Assembly (NCBI RefSeq): GCF_902859875.1
Contig: NZ_CADIKF010000014.1
Location: forward strand, 1 to 64,000
DNA from: Paraburkholderia solisilvae
Lineage (GTDB): Bacteria; Pseudomonadota; Gammaproteobacteria; Burkholderiales; Burkholderiaceae
DNA: 64,000 bases
Direction of reading: 5' to 3'
Shown: in pieces, positions 24,384 through 32,847 of the stretch
How the letters are laid out: every line of letters begins with the position of its first letter
How positions within the stretch are numbered: position 1 is the first letter of the stretch
Notes under the pieces: generated by a model
What the model saw: only the letters and a program-made list of their open reading frames with translations
What the model was told of the DNA's origin: nothing
Database searches by the model: none
Made by a program: the position numbers and the translations under genes

Positions 24384-25310
24384 TCAGTCTCCGTGGCGCG
24401 GGTCGAACACGTCGCGCAGTCCGTCACCGAGCAGGTTGAACGCGAGGCTTACCGCGAGAATCGCGCAACCGGGGATCGTCGCGACCCACCATGCGTTGAG
24501 CAGCACGTTGCGGCCGGACGCGACCATATAGCCCCATTCCGGGCTGGGCGGCTGCGCGCCGAGGCCGAGAAAGCCGAGACCGGCGACCGTGAGGATGACG
24601 CCCGCCATATCGAGCGTCGCGCGCACGATCACCGACGACGCGCACAGCGGCACGATATAGCGCAACACGATGCGCATGCGCGACGCGCCCTGCAGCCGCG
24701 CGACATGAATGAAATCCGCTTCGACGAGGCGCAGCGTTTCCGCGCGCGCGAGCCGCGCGTAGGCGGGCCACGCGGTGATCGAGATCGCCACCACCGCGTT
24801 GATCACGCCGGGTCCGAGCGCGGCTGCGAAGGCGAGCGCGAGCACGATCTTCGGGAACGCGAGCGCGACGTCGGTGATGCGCATCAGCACGATATCGACC
24901 CAGCCGCCGAAAAAGCCGGCGACGGTGCCGATCGCGAGGCCGAGCGGCACGACCACGATCACGACGAGCATCGCGATCGACAACGTGATGCGCGCGCCGT
25001 AGATCAGCCGGGACAGGATGTCGCGGCCAAGCTGGTCGGTGCCGAGCCAATGCGACGCGGAACCGGGCGGCAGCAGCCGGTCCGACAGCACCTGGCGTAA
25101 CGGGTCGTGCGGCGCGACGAGCGGCCCGAACGCAGCGAAGGCGACGAGCAGCAGCAGAATCGCGAGGCCGAACAGCGACAGCGGATTGCCCGCGAAGCGC
25201 CGCCAGCGGCGATATGCGAGACCGAGCGCGGCCTGGCGGCGCGATGCGGGCGTGTCGGTGAGCAGCCACGCGCGCCAGCCCGATGCGCGCGACGGTGACC
25301 CAGCGCTCAT
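24384..25310 (-). CDS. ddpC: Dipeptide ABC transporter permease DdpC
   Basis: 308 residues from the ATG at 25310, with six transmembrane helices. PGSASHWLGTDQLGRDILSR is the DppC/OppC N-terminal signature, and the EAA loop reads LARAETLRLVEADFIHVARL with a following GAS. Starts further upstream at 25415 and 25484 are in frame; neither has a good ribosome-binding site, and the 308-residue version matches the normal family length. The shorter start leaves about 170 bp after ddpB, room for an internal promoter. It forms the membrane channel with DdpB. Confidence 0.88.
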   Translation of the reverse strand: MSAGSPSRASGWRAWLLTDTPASRRQAALGLAYRRWRRFAGNPLSLFGLAILLLLVAFAAFGPLVAPHDPLRQVLSDRLLPPGSASHWLGTDQLGRDILSRLIYGARITLSIAMLVVIVVVPLGLAIGTVAGFFGGWVDIVLMRITDVALAFPKIVLALAFAAALGPGVINAVVAISITAWPAYARLARAETLRLVEADFIHVARLQGASRMRIVLRYIVPLCASSVIVRATLDMAGVILTVAGLGFLGLGAQPPSPEWGYMVASGRNVLLNAWWVATIPGCAILAVSLAFNLLGDGLRDVFDPRHGD

Positions 25311-25483
25311 TGGGCCGCCTTGCGGCGGCGCGGAGACTGCGCAGTCGACAGCGGACTTCGTCGCATGGTCATTCTGCGGCGCGGTCGGTTCGGAAGAAGG
25401 TCGGACACGGTTCATCAACGCTTTGAAAAGGGGGCTGTGCGAATCAATGCACGACCTACGCGCGACCCGCGCACAACTATGCA

Positions 25484-26554
25484 CTAACGGGCGCGCGGAT
25501 CAAACACACGGTACAGCGCATCGGTCAGCAGATTCAGCGCGATAAACGTCGCGCCGATCACGAGCGTGCTGCCGAGCACCGCGTTCATATCGGCGTTCAG
25601 CAGCGCGCCGGTCAGATACGAACCGATGCCGGGCCACGCGAACACGATCTCGGTGAGCACCGAGCCTTCGAGCAGGAAGCTGTACGACAGCGCGATCACG
25701 GTGAGCAACGGCACCATGATGTTGCCGAACGCGTGTCTCCAGATCACGCGCCGTTCGGGCAGGCCTTTCGCGCGCGCCGTGGTGATGTACTCCTGGCTCA
25801 ACTGGTCGAGCATGAACGACCGCGTCATGCGGCTCAGATACGCCACCGAGTAGTAACCAAGAATGGCCGCGGGCAGCGCGATATGCGATAGCGCGTTGAA
25901 CAGCACATCCCATTCGCCGGCAACCAGCGCGTCGATCAGCAGGCTGCCGGTGCGGGTGTCGACCATGCCGTCGTACACCGGGTCGAGCCTGCCGGGTCCG
26001 GCCACCCAGTGCAGCTTTGCATAGAAGAGCAGCAGACCCATCAGCCCGAGCCAGAATACCGGCACCGAACTGCCGACGAGGCCGATCAGGCGCGCGACGT
26101 GATCGACCCAGCGGTTGTGCCGCACCGCGGCGATCACGCCGAGCGGCACACCGGCCAGCACGCCGATCAGCGTCGACAGCGTGGCGAGTTCGAGCGTCGC
26201 GGGGAAGACCCGCCTGATATCGTCGAGCACCGGGTTCGCGGTGAGCAGCGACACGCCGAGGTTGCCGTGCAGCACATCGCGCACGTAGAGCCAGAACTGC
26301 ACCGCGAGCGGCCGGTCGAGGCCCAGTTGCGCACGCGCGGCCGCATACGCGGACGCCGACGCGCGGTCGCCGACCACCGCGAGCACCGGATCGATCGGCA
26401 CCTTGCGGCCGATCACAAACGTGACCGCGAGCAGGCCGACGAACGTGACGGCCAGCGTCAGCACCCAGCGCAGCACGTACAGCGCCCAGCGCACGTCCGC
26501 GCGGCGCGCGGGCAGGGTGCGCAGGCGTTCGAGCGGGGTGACGGGAGTCGACAT
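25484..26554 (-). CDS. ddpB: Dipeptide ABC transporter permease DdpB
   Basis: 356 residues from the ATG at 26554, preceded by AAGGAAGCGAAG. The architecture is DppB-like: a first helix at about 20-45, a large periplasmic loop with LGLDRPLAVQFWLYV and HGNLGVSLLT, then five helices. The EAA loop reads YITTARAKGLPERRVIWRHA. The C-terminus FDPRAR is typical. It lies between ddpA and ddpC on the minus strand and imports the dipeptide with DdpC using the two ATPases. Confidence 0.9.
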   Translation of the reverse strand: MSTPVTPLERLRTLPARRADVRWALYVLRWVLTLAVTFVGLLAVTFVIGRKVPIDPVLAVVGDRASASAYAAARAQLGLDRPLAVQFWLYVRDVLHGNLGVSLLTANPVLDDIRRVFPATLELATLSTLIGVLAGVPLGVIAAVRHNRWVDHVARLIGLVGSSVPVFWLGLMGLLLFYAKLHWVAGPGRLDPVYDGMVDTRTGSLLIDALVAGEWDVLFNALSHIALPAAILGYYSVAYLSRMTRSFMLDQLSQEYITTARAKGLPERRVIWRHAFGNIMVPLLTVIALSYSFLLEGSVLTEIVFAWPGIGSYLTGALLNADMNAVLGSTLVIGATFIALNLLTDALYRVFDPRAR

Positions 26555-26615
26555 CTTCGCTTCCTTGCATGAGGACGGCGCGCCGCCGCGCATCGCCCGC
26601 GCCGGCGTGATTCGC

Positions 26616-28223
26616 TTACTGCTTCTGCAGATGCCGATACGACACGAGATCGTTGATCGGGCCGACTTCGAGGCCGCTCACGCCCGGCCGCATCGCGACC
26701 TGCGACACCTGCTGGAACATGATCACGAACGGTGAATGCGCGAGCATCTGCTTCTGCATGGTCTGGTACAGCTGTGCGCGTTTGGCGGTCGACGATTCGG
26801 CGAGCGCCTCGTTGGTTTCCTTTGTGAGGTCCGGGATATTCCACGAATTGCGCCACGCGAGCATCTTATAGCTGGACTTGTCCGAGTTGTCCGGGTTCCA
26901 GGCGAAACCCTGCGCATTGCTGTGCGGATCGATATAGTCCGCCGACCATTCGCCGATATAGATGTCGTGCGCCCGCGCGCGGTATTTCGCGAGCGTCTGC
27001 TTGTTGTCGCCGGGAATGATCTCGACCTTGATGCCGCCCTGCGCGAGATTCGCCTGCACGGCCTGTGCGATTTCGCTGTACGGGTAGCTGCTGCGCACGT
27101 CCATCGTCACGTTGAAGCCGTTCGGCAGGCCCGCTTTCGCGAGCAGCGCTTTCGCTTTCGCGACGTCCTGGTGATACGGGTTGTCGTTCAGCGCGCCGAG
27201 AAAGCCTTCGGGCAGGAAGGTCTGGTGCACCTTATAGGTGGACTTCGCGATGTTGGTCTGGATGCCGGTGTAATCGATCAGCCATTTCATCGCTTCCTGT
27301 ACGTCGGGTTTCGCGAGATTCGGGTTCTTCACGTTCAGGCCGAGATACAGCAAGGTGGCCTGCGGCACGGCCATCATATGCGCGTTGCCGGACTTTTCGA
27401 GCGCGGCGAGATCGTCGGGGCTCAGGTTGCGCGCGATATCGGCATCGCCGTTTTCGAGCAGCAGGCGCTGGCTCGCGGCTTCCGGCACGTGACGCAGCAC
27501 GATGCGCTTCATCGCGAGCGGCACGCGGTAGCCGTCGAAGCGCTGCAGGATCATGCTGTCGTTCGCGGTCCACCTGACGAGCTTATAGGCGCCCGAGCCG
27601 GCCTCGTTGGTGCGCAGCCACGCGTTGCCGTGGTCGTTGTTCTGCTGGTGCGTGAGCAGCAGCTGCCTGTCGACCACCGACGCGGGCCATGCGCCGAGCA
27701 CGTTCAGCACGAAGGTGGGCGCGTATTTCTGATCAGTCGTGACGCTGACTGTCGTGTCGTCGATCTTCTTCACGCGCTGCAGCGCGTTGTCCTTCGTGAG
27801 GCCGATGCCTTGCAGCACCGCGGCCGCGCCTTTGTCGAGCAGCACGGTGCGCTGGATCGACCACGCGACGTCGTCGGCGGTCAGCGGATTGCCCGAGTGG
27901 AACTTGAGCCCGCTTTTGATCTTGAACGTGAATGTCAAACCATCCGGGCTCACGCTCCACGATTGCGCGACGTCGCCGTTGAATTTCGACGGGTCTTTCA
28001 GGTCGACGCGCACGAGCCGGTCGTACGTATTCGCGACGTATTCCTCGGGAACCAGTTCGTAGACTTCGCCCGGATCGAGCGTCGAGAACTCGTCGAGCAT
28101 CGTCGCCATCACGAGCATGTCCTTCGGCGTGGCCGCGTGCGCGGGTGCGGCGGCCGTCAACGACATGCTCAGCGCGGCGGCGAATGCGGTTGCGGCAAGC
28201 ATGCTGCGCAAAACCTGTTTCAT
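26616..28223 (-). CDS. ddpA: Periplasmic dipeptide-binding protein DdpA
   Basis: 535-residue SBP_bac_5 (family 5) solute-binding protein. A Sec signal peptide of about 30 residues ends in APAHA, followed by the mature ATPKD. FNGDVAQSWSVSPDGLTFTF is the hallmark early motif of family 5. The start is the ATG at 28223 (AGGGGAA upstream); the frame is open for another 850 bp upstream but that is chance in GC-rich DNA, since the signal peptide fixes the N-terminus. It would bind D-Ala-D-Ala or a related dipeptide and deliver it to DdpBC. Confidence 0.92.
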   Translation of the reverse strand: MKQVLRSMLAATAFAAALSMSLTAAAPAHAATPKDMLVMATMLDEFSTLDPGEVYELVPEEYVANTYDRLVRVDLKDPSKFNGDVAQSWSVSPDGLTFTFKIKSGLKFHSGNPLTADDVAWSIQRTVLLDKGAAAVLQGIGLTKDNALQRVKKIDDTTVSVTTDQKYAPTFVLNVLGAWPASVVDRQLLLTHQQNNDHGNAWLRTNEAGSGAYKLVRWTANDSMILQRFDGYRVPLAMKRIVLRHVPEAASQRLLLENGDADIARNLSPDDLAALEKSGNAHMMAVPQATLLYLGLNVKNPNLAKPDVQEAMKWLIDYTGIQTNIAKSTYKVHQTFLPEGFLGALNDNPYHQDVAKAKALLAKAGLPNGFNVTMDVRSSYPYSEIAQAVQANLAQGGIKVEIIPGDNKQTLAKYRARAHDIYIGEWSADYIDPHSNAQGFAWNPDNSDKSSYKMLAWRNSWNIPDLTKETNEALAESSTAKRAQLYQTMQKQMLAHSPFVIMFQQVSQVAMRPGVSGLEVGPINDLVSYRHLQKQ

Positions 28224-28267
28224 CCGTGTTCCCCTGCCTGTTCGTGAAGTTATGCTGCCGTTGTCCG

Positions 28268-28846
28268 TTACATCAGCTGCCATGGGCCGCTGTCCGCGTT
28301 GTCGATCAGCGGCAGCGCACGCGCGCCGGGCAGCTCGTAATGCCACCATTCGCTCGGAATATGCGTGAAGCCGGCCGCGTGCATGATGCCGAGCAACATC
28401 AGCCGGTTGCGCTGCACGTGCTGCGGCAGGCCCGGGTGAAAGTGCCACGACTCGACTGTCATCGCGTCGAAGCCGGTGCCCATATCGAGCTCGGCGCCGC
28501 TCGCGTCGACGAGTGTGAGATCGATTGCCGCGCCGCGGCTGTGATTCGAGCCGCGTGTCAGATCGGCGATATAAGTCGGGTCGGGCAGAAAGTCCCACAG
28601 CACCTGTTGCGCTTGCGGCGGACGGTACGCATCGAAAATGCGCAGCGTCAGCCCGCTTTCGCGCGCGATGCCGACTGCCGTGCGCAGCGCGGCTTCGGCC
28701 GGCTCGAGCAGCAGGCAGTGGGCGCGCTTGTAAATCGGTTTGCCGGTGAGATTGCGGTCGCTCGCGTAGACGAGGTCGATGTCGACGCCGTGTGAGTCGC
28801 GCGTGATCGGGACGAGACGTGCGGTTGATCGAATCGGTTCGGTCAT
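28268..28846 (-). CDS. ddpX: D-alanyl-D-alanine dipeptidase DdpX (VanX family)
   Basis: 192-residue zinc dipeptidase that hydrolyses D-Ala-D-Ala. All key motifs are intact: Arg75 in FDAYRP, the zinc ligands His102 and Asp109 in SNHSRGAAID, and Glu166-x2-His169 in SEWWHYE. There is no signal peptide, so it acts in the cytoplasm after uptake. It is the first gene of a minus-strand ddpXABCDF operon, the same order as in E. coli, where the system salvages cell-wall D-Ala-D-Ala in stationary phase. No van resistance genes are linked, so a catabolic role is the natural reading. Confidence 0.94.
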   Translation of the reverse strand: MTEPIRSTARLVPITRDSHGVDIDLVYASDRNLTGKPIYKRAHCLLLEPAEAALRTAVGIARESGLTLRIFDAYRPPQAQQVLWDFLPDPTYIADLTRGSNHSRGAAIDLTLVDASGAELDMGTGFDAMTVESWHFHPGLPQHVQRNRLMLLGIMHAAGFTHIPSEWWHYELPGARALPLIDNADSGPWQLM

Positions 28847-29392
28847 GAAGGCATGCGGTTCGAATAACGGGAAGCGGACGGGTCGAATGCGGCGGGCATG
28901 CGCTGCGGCAGGCGAGCGCGCGCAGTGCGGTGCCTGTCAGTATGCCTGCAGGCGGCGGGGCGAGTGCAAACAGCGCGGACTGGCCGATCGGTGCGAACGA
29001 TGTGGACGTTGAGGCGTAACGAAACCGCATCGAACTCGGCTCCGGGTTCGACGGGCGGGTGGGCAGGCGATGCGGGTGCAAGCGGTATCGGCATCGCGAA
29101 GCAGGATTAGTTATCTGTCATTGGGTCTTCGGGATGTCATGCATCTAACAAGGTCAATAAAGCCGGCGCCAGCTTAAAAAATCAATTGATATCGGCGGAC
29201 TAATAGCGAGCGGAAGGCTGAACGACTGCGGTCGCCGCCTGAATTCTGATCCGGCAGTCAGCCGAACCAGGCGTTGCAGGCGAATCAACGGGCGGTGTTG
29301 TTCCGCTTCCCACAGGCTTAGTACTGGCGAATTTTTCAGCGTAAAATGCGACTCCCGCCGCGATGCAACGGTGGACAGCCGCTACGTCAGCA
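28847..29392. other. Divergent intergenic region with AT-rich patch
   Basis: About 545 bp between ddpX (minus) and the second diguanylate cyclase (plus). A lower-GC patch at about 29100-29210 (including AAAAAATCAATTGATATCGG) probably holds promoters. No gene was supported. Confidence 0.45.
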
Positions 29393-30541
29393 ATGCATGT
29401 CGACCTCATAACCCTTTATCTCCTTGCCATCGGGACGCTTCTGGCCAGTTCGGGGCTGACGCTGTGGGAGCGGCGAATTCATCTGAAGCGCAGCAGGGAA
29501 CTGACCATCCTGGCAGCCGGATACGCGACCCTTGCGATCGGCTGTGCGGCGGCCCTGTTTCGTCACGCGCCGCCGGGCGTGACCGGCTCGGCATTGAGCA
29601 ATCTCCTGATTCTCGCCGGCTATCTGTTGATTCTGCGCGGCGCCGGCTCGCTGAGCGGCCGGCGGTACAGCGCGGTTTCAATCGCGACGCTTGCCGGCAC
29701 GGCGCTCGTGTGGGCGCTGGGCGGCGTGCGCTGGCAGGAGGTCGTGTGGAGTTATGTGAGCGCGTTTCCGATTGCGATTGCTTGCGGCTTGACCGCTCGC
29801 GAGTTGCTGCGCAGCGACGGAATGACGGGGCTGCAGTCGCAACGTATTGCCGCGCTGGTATCGGGCGTTCACGCGGTGTTTTATGCCGCGCGCGCATGCA
29901 TCCTGCCGTGGATGGTGACGCTCTACGGGCGCGATGTATTGGTCGCTGTCGGCAAGATCACGTTGTACGAGGGCGTGCTGTATTCGGTCGTTCTACCGAT
30001 GACCTTGCTGCGACTCGTGCGTGAGGAAGCGCATCGCGAGCTTCTGCTGGAATCGCAAACGGATTATCTGACCGGTCTGGGCAATCGCCGATGGTTTTTC
30101 GAACAGGGCGCGCGCGTGCTTCGCGAGGCCGGCGCAACGCGGCCGGTGTCGCTGCTGGCGTTCGACCTCGATCACTTCAAGACGGTCAATGACCGATACG
30201 GTCACGAAACGGGCGACGCCGTGCTGAAGTCATTCGGCGAGATTGCCCGTGACGTGATCGGGCCCGCGGCGCTGCTTGCACGCATCGGCGGAGAAGAGTT
30301 TGTCGCGCTGCTGCCTGGCGACGACAGCATGCGTGCGACGGAAGTGGGCGAGGCGGTCGTCAGGCGTTTCGCCGAGACAACCACATACAGCGCGGACGGA
30401 GTGCGCATCCAGGCGACGGTGAGCATCGGCCTCGCACAGTTCGGGCGTGATGCGTCGACGCTGGCGGATCTGCTGGCTGCCGCGGATCACGCGTTGTATA
30501 GCGCGAAGGCGTTGGGAGGGAACCGGCTGGAGTTGGCGTAG
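29393..30541 (+). CDS. Membrane-bound diguanylate cyclase (GGDEF) lacking the I-site
   Basis: 382 residues from the ATG at 29393 (an in-frame ATG at 29363 would add ten). Six or seven hydrophobic helices (about 5-205) precede a GGDEF domain. The active loop is GGEEF at 299-303 and DLDHFKTVNDRYGHETGD is intact. At the inhibitory I-site position (290-293) the sequence is GPAA in place of RxxD, so product feedback should be absent. The layout and length match the cyclase at 19.8 kb, but the sensor helices differ. It is convergent with the secreted protein downstream. Confidence 0.92.
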   Translation: MHVDLITLYLLAIGTLLASSGLTLWERRIHLKRSRELTILAAGYATLAIGCAAALFRHAPPGVTGSALSNLLILAGYLLILRGAGSLSGRRYSAVSIATLAGTALVWALGGVRWQEVVWSYVSAFPIAIACGLTARELLRSDGMTGLQSQRIAALVSGVHAVFYAARACILPWMVTLYGRDVLVAVGKITLYEGVLYSVVLPMTLLRLVREEAHRELLLESQTDYLTGLGNRRWFFEQGARVLREAGATRPVSLLAFDLDHFKTVNDRYGHETGDAVLKSFGEIARDVIGPAALLARIGGEEFVALLPGDDSMRATEVGEAVVRRFAETTTYSADGVRIQATVSIGLAQFGRDASTLADLLAAADHALYSAKALGGNRLELA

Positions 30542-30601
30542 TGGGCCATGTATGTCCCGCTGCCGCCTGTCGATTGCCGTCGAGGTGCGGGCCTGTGCGT
30601 T

Positions 30602-31333
30602 TTATGGCGCGCTGCGCTTGTAGGTCTCGAGTTCCGTTGTCAAGCGCTCGCTGCGCACGCCATTGCTGCCGTAGTACTCCTCCACCGACTTCACCCAGCG
30701 GCCGACTTCGGGCACATACCAGAACGCCTTGTACGTATGGCCCGCGGTCGTTTCAGGCGTGACGCGCCGTGCCTGCGTGACGAGCGTCGTCTGTCCCTGC
30801 TGCACCTGCGCCGACTGAACGACCGTATTCGATGGCGCGATCTGCCCGTGCCAGTCGCCTTCCGCTTCGATTTTCAGCGCGTGAAACTTGCCGGCCGGCA
30901 CATCGACGTCCTCGTAGCCGACCACCTTGTATTTCGTCGTCCAGGTTGCTGAACTGAGCTTCGGCGTCGGATGCGGTTCCGTGTACTCGACATTCCAGCT
31001 TTTGCCGGCTGTCAACGGAAAGGCGAGTGGCCGGTTGACGACGACTTCGCTTCCATCGAATTCGCGCGCCCGGCTCCAGTCCGCGCCGACAATGGCTTCA
31101 TTGCCGCTGGTCGAGGCGCCGACCGGTTTCGATGAAACGTAGATATGCGATTCCGTGACGCGCTGCACGGTGAGCGCGTTGTGCGTTTGCTGCCATCCGG
31201 TCGGACCTTTTTCGACGGTATCGACATAGGTCCAGGTGTCTCCTTCCTTTAATGTCGGTGCGCTAACCGATTGCGCGAACGCGATAATCGGCATGCTGCA
31301 TGCGAGCAGCAATACGGCGCATTTATTTTTCAT
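30602..31333 (-). CDS. Secreted hypothetical protein (243 aa)
   Basis: 243 residues with a clear Sec signal peptide: MKNKCAVLLLACSMPIIAFA then QSVSAP. The start at 31333 puts the signal at the N-terminus; an upstream ATG at 31372 adds 13 polar residues and is unlikely. The mature part is beta-rich: LKEGDTWTYVDT opens it, and YEDVDVPAGKFHALKIEAEG and FWYVPEVGRWVKSVEEYYG recur in a family of uncharacterised proteobacterial periplasmic proteins. No catalytic motif was recognised. It is a single minus-strand gene. It may bind a ligand in the periplasm, but that is inference. Confidence 0.8.
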   Translation of the reverse strand: MKNKCAVLLLACSMPIIAFAQSVSAPTLKEGDTWTYVDTVEKGPTGWQQTHNALTVQRVTESHIYVSSKPVGASTSGNEAIVGADWSRAREFDGSEVVVNRPLAFPLTAGKSWNVEYTEPHPTPKLSSATWTTKYKVVGYEDVDVPAGKFHALKIEAEGDWHGQIAPSNTVVQSAQVQQGQTTLVTQARRVTPETTAGHTYKAFWYVPEVGRWVKSVEEYYGSNGVRSERLTTELETYKRSAP

Positions 31334-31536
31334 TTTGCTTGATCCCCGGCTTTCTAATTGATTCGAATTCACCCTTCAGGGTGGTGCCGTTGATTTAACC
31401 ATTTTTTGGATTGCTATGGCAATGCGGACCGGCAAGATAATCGAATAGGCCGTATCGCGTATCGCGTATCGCGAAAGCGCGCGAATACGCGTGAATTCAA
31501 AAATGAAGACACGCAGTATCCGGCTGCGGCCGGATA

Positions 31537-31701
31537 CTATTTATTCTGCTTGCCTGTTTCCGGCGGCGCCCGATCCGGTTCCGGCTCCGGCATACCGATA
31601 TCGGGCACATCGGGCGTGCCGGGGCTGGGCTCCGGCGGTATCGCCGGCTGATCGGGAATCGGCGGGTCCGATGCGGGATCGGACGCATGGATGGATAACA
31701 T
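31537..31701 (-). CDS. Pro/Glu-rich 54-residue small protein
   Basis: A 54-codon gene. AAGGAGG lies seven bases before the ATG at 31701, one of the best ribosome-binding sites in the window. The protein begins MLSIHASDPASDPP and continues as Pro-Glu-Asp repeats (IPPEPSPGTPDVPDIGMPEP) to GKQNK. It is acidic and probably disordered. Similar short Pro-rich proteins with a PDVPDI core are, to my recollection, common in Burkholderiaceae. Function unknown. It lies alone between the secreted protein and mscL. Confidence 0.65.
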   Translation of the reverse strand: MLSIHASDPASDPPIPDQPAIPPEPSPGTPDVPDIGMPEPEPDRAPPETGKQNK

Positions 31702-31975
31702 ACGCAGCCTCCTTGTTGCAGTGCACGCGGCGAAGCGGCCGCGACGCGGTGCTGGTCGACCTTCAGTCGTTAGCCCTTTAGCGGCTCGCCCCGTAGCCCC
31801 TTAACCGCTAGCGAGCATGTGGCGTTCCCGCATGGTCGATACGACATGGGTGCATGCCGGCGCGATGCACACTGCGCGGCCGGGTCCGAGCCGCGCGATC
31901 CGGTCTTCGCATTGAGACATTCACGCCGTGCAACTGCGGCGCGGCTCTGATCCTCCGGCAACGCATCGCATGCCA

Positions 31976-32440
31976 CTATGCGCGCTGCCGCTGATCCTTC
32001 AATTCGTCGCGAATCTCGCGCAGCAGCAAGACGTCTTCGGGCGGCGCGGCCGGCGCTGCGGGCGCCTCCTCTTTGGTTGCTTCGAGTTCACGCAGCTTAT
32101 TGATGAACTTCACAAGCAGAAACACGATAAACGCGAGGATCAGAAAATTGAGCACCACGGTCGCGAACGATCCATAGCCGAATACCGCCACGCCGGCCGA
32201 TTGCAGGTCCTTATACGAATCCGGATTCCCTTTGTAGGTCGCCGGAATATGGCCGAGCCGGACGAACTTGTTCGAGAAGTCGATATCGCCGGTCACCGTT
32301 CCGACGATCGGCGTAATCAGATCCTTGACGATCGAGTTGACGATGGTCGAAAACGCACCGCCGATGATCACGCCGACCGCGAGATCCATCACGTTGCCCT
32401 TGATCGCGAACTGCTTGAACTCCTGAAAGATGCCAGCCAT
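31976..32440 (-). CDS. mscL: Large-conductance mechanosensitive channel MscL
   Basis: 154-residue MscL. The N-terminal [26 protein letters not shown] motif spans the amphipathic helix and TM1 pore. IDFSNKF and the periplasmic loop follow, TM2 is [20 protein letters not shown], and a cytoplasmic helical bundle ([18 protein letters not shown]) closes it. The Ala/Pro-rich linker makes it longer than E. coli MscL (136 residues). It opens under membrane tension to release solutes during osmotic downshock. It is a single gene. Confidence 0.97.
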   Translation of the reverse strand: MAGIFQEFKQFAIKGNVMDLAVGVIIGGAFSTIVNSIVKDLITPIVGTVTGDIDFSNKFVRLGHIPATYKGNPDSYKDLQSAGVAVFGYGSFATVVLNFLILAFIVFLLVKFINKLRELEATKEEAPAAPAAPPEDVLLLREIRDELKDQRQRA

Positions 32441-32847
32441 CGTGGTTCCTCCGTGCCTGTCGCCGAGTCACACGGGTAGCGAATTGCATTCCCGGTTCCC
32501 GGTTCCCGGCCGGGCAGGCGCGCCGGTTACGGCACGCGGCAGCGGAACGCCGGCGCCGCGAGTCTCTGGCCTCGCACGAATGGACGCGCGCCGCCCGTGC
32601 GCAGACTAATATGCTTGAAATACCCGCATCGCATTCGTAAGGTGAGCGATCGAGGCCGTGTCGGATCAACGCGCGATCGAGCGCCGGCCGCGAGCCGGAT
32701 CGACGCGGCTGCGGCAAAAGCAGGGTTTCATTCAGCGCCGTGTTTGTGCGTTTTACTGATGTCCGCGCCGTGCATCCCGTGCTTTGTGGCGCGGGTCGTG
32801 GTCCGGCCGACGTTTCCAACGTTGCACAACCCGCATCGCGGCGTGCC
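32441..32847. other. Divergent intergenic region
   Basis: About 400 bp between mscL (minus) and the molybdenum hydroxylase large subunit (plus). It contains a short direct repeat of CCCGGTTC near 32489-32506. No gene or ModE-type palindrome was seen. Confidence 0.4.

Noticed and set aside
28224..29081. Open frame extending ddpA upstream by about 285 codons
   Set aside because: The signal peptide and ribosome-binding site at 28223 fix the start; the extension also overlaps ddpX, which is intact.
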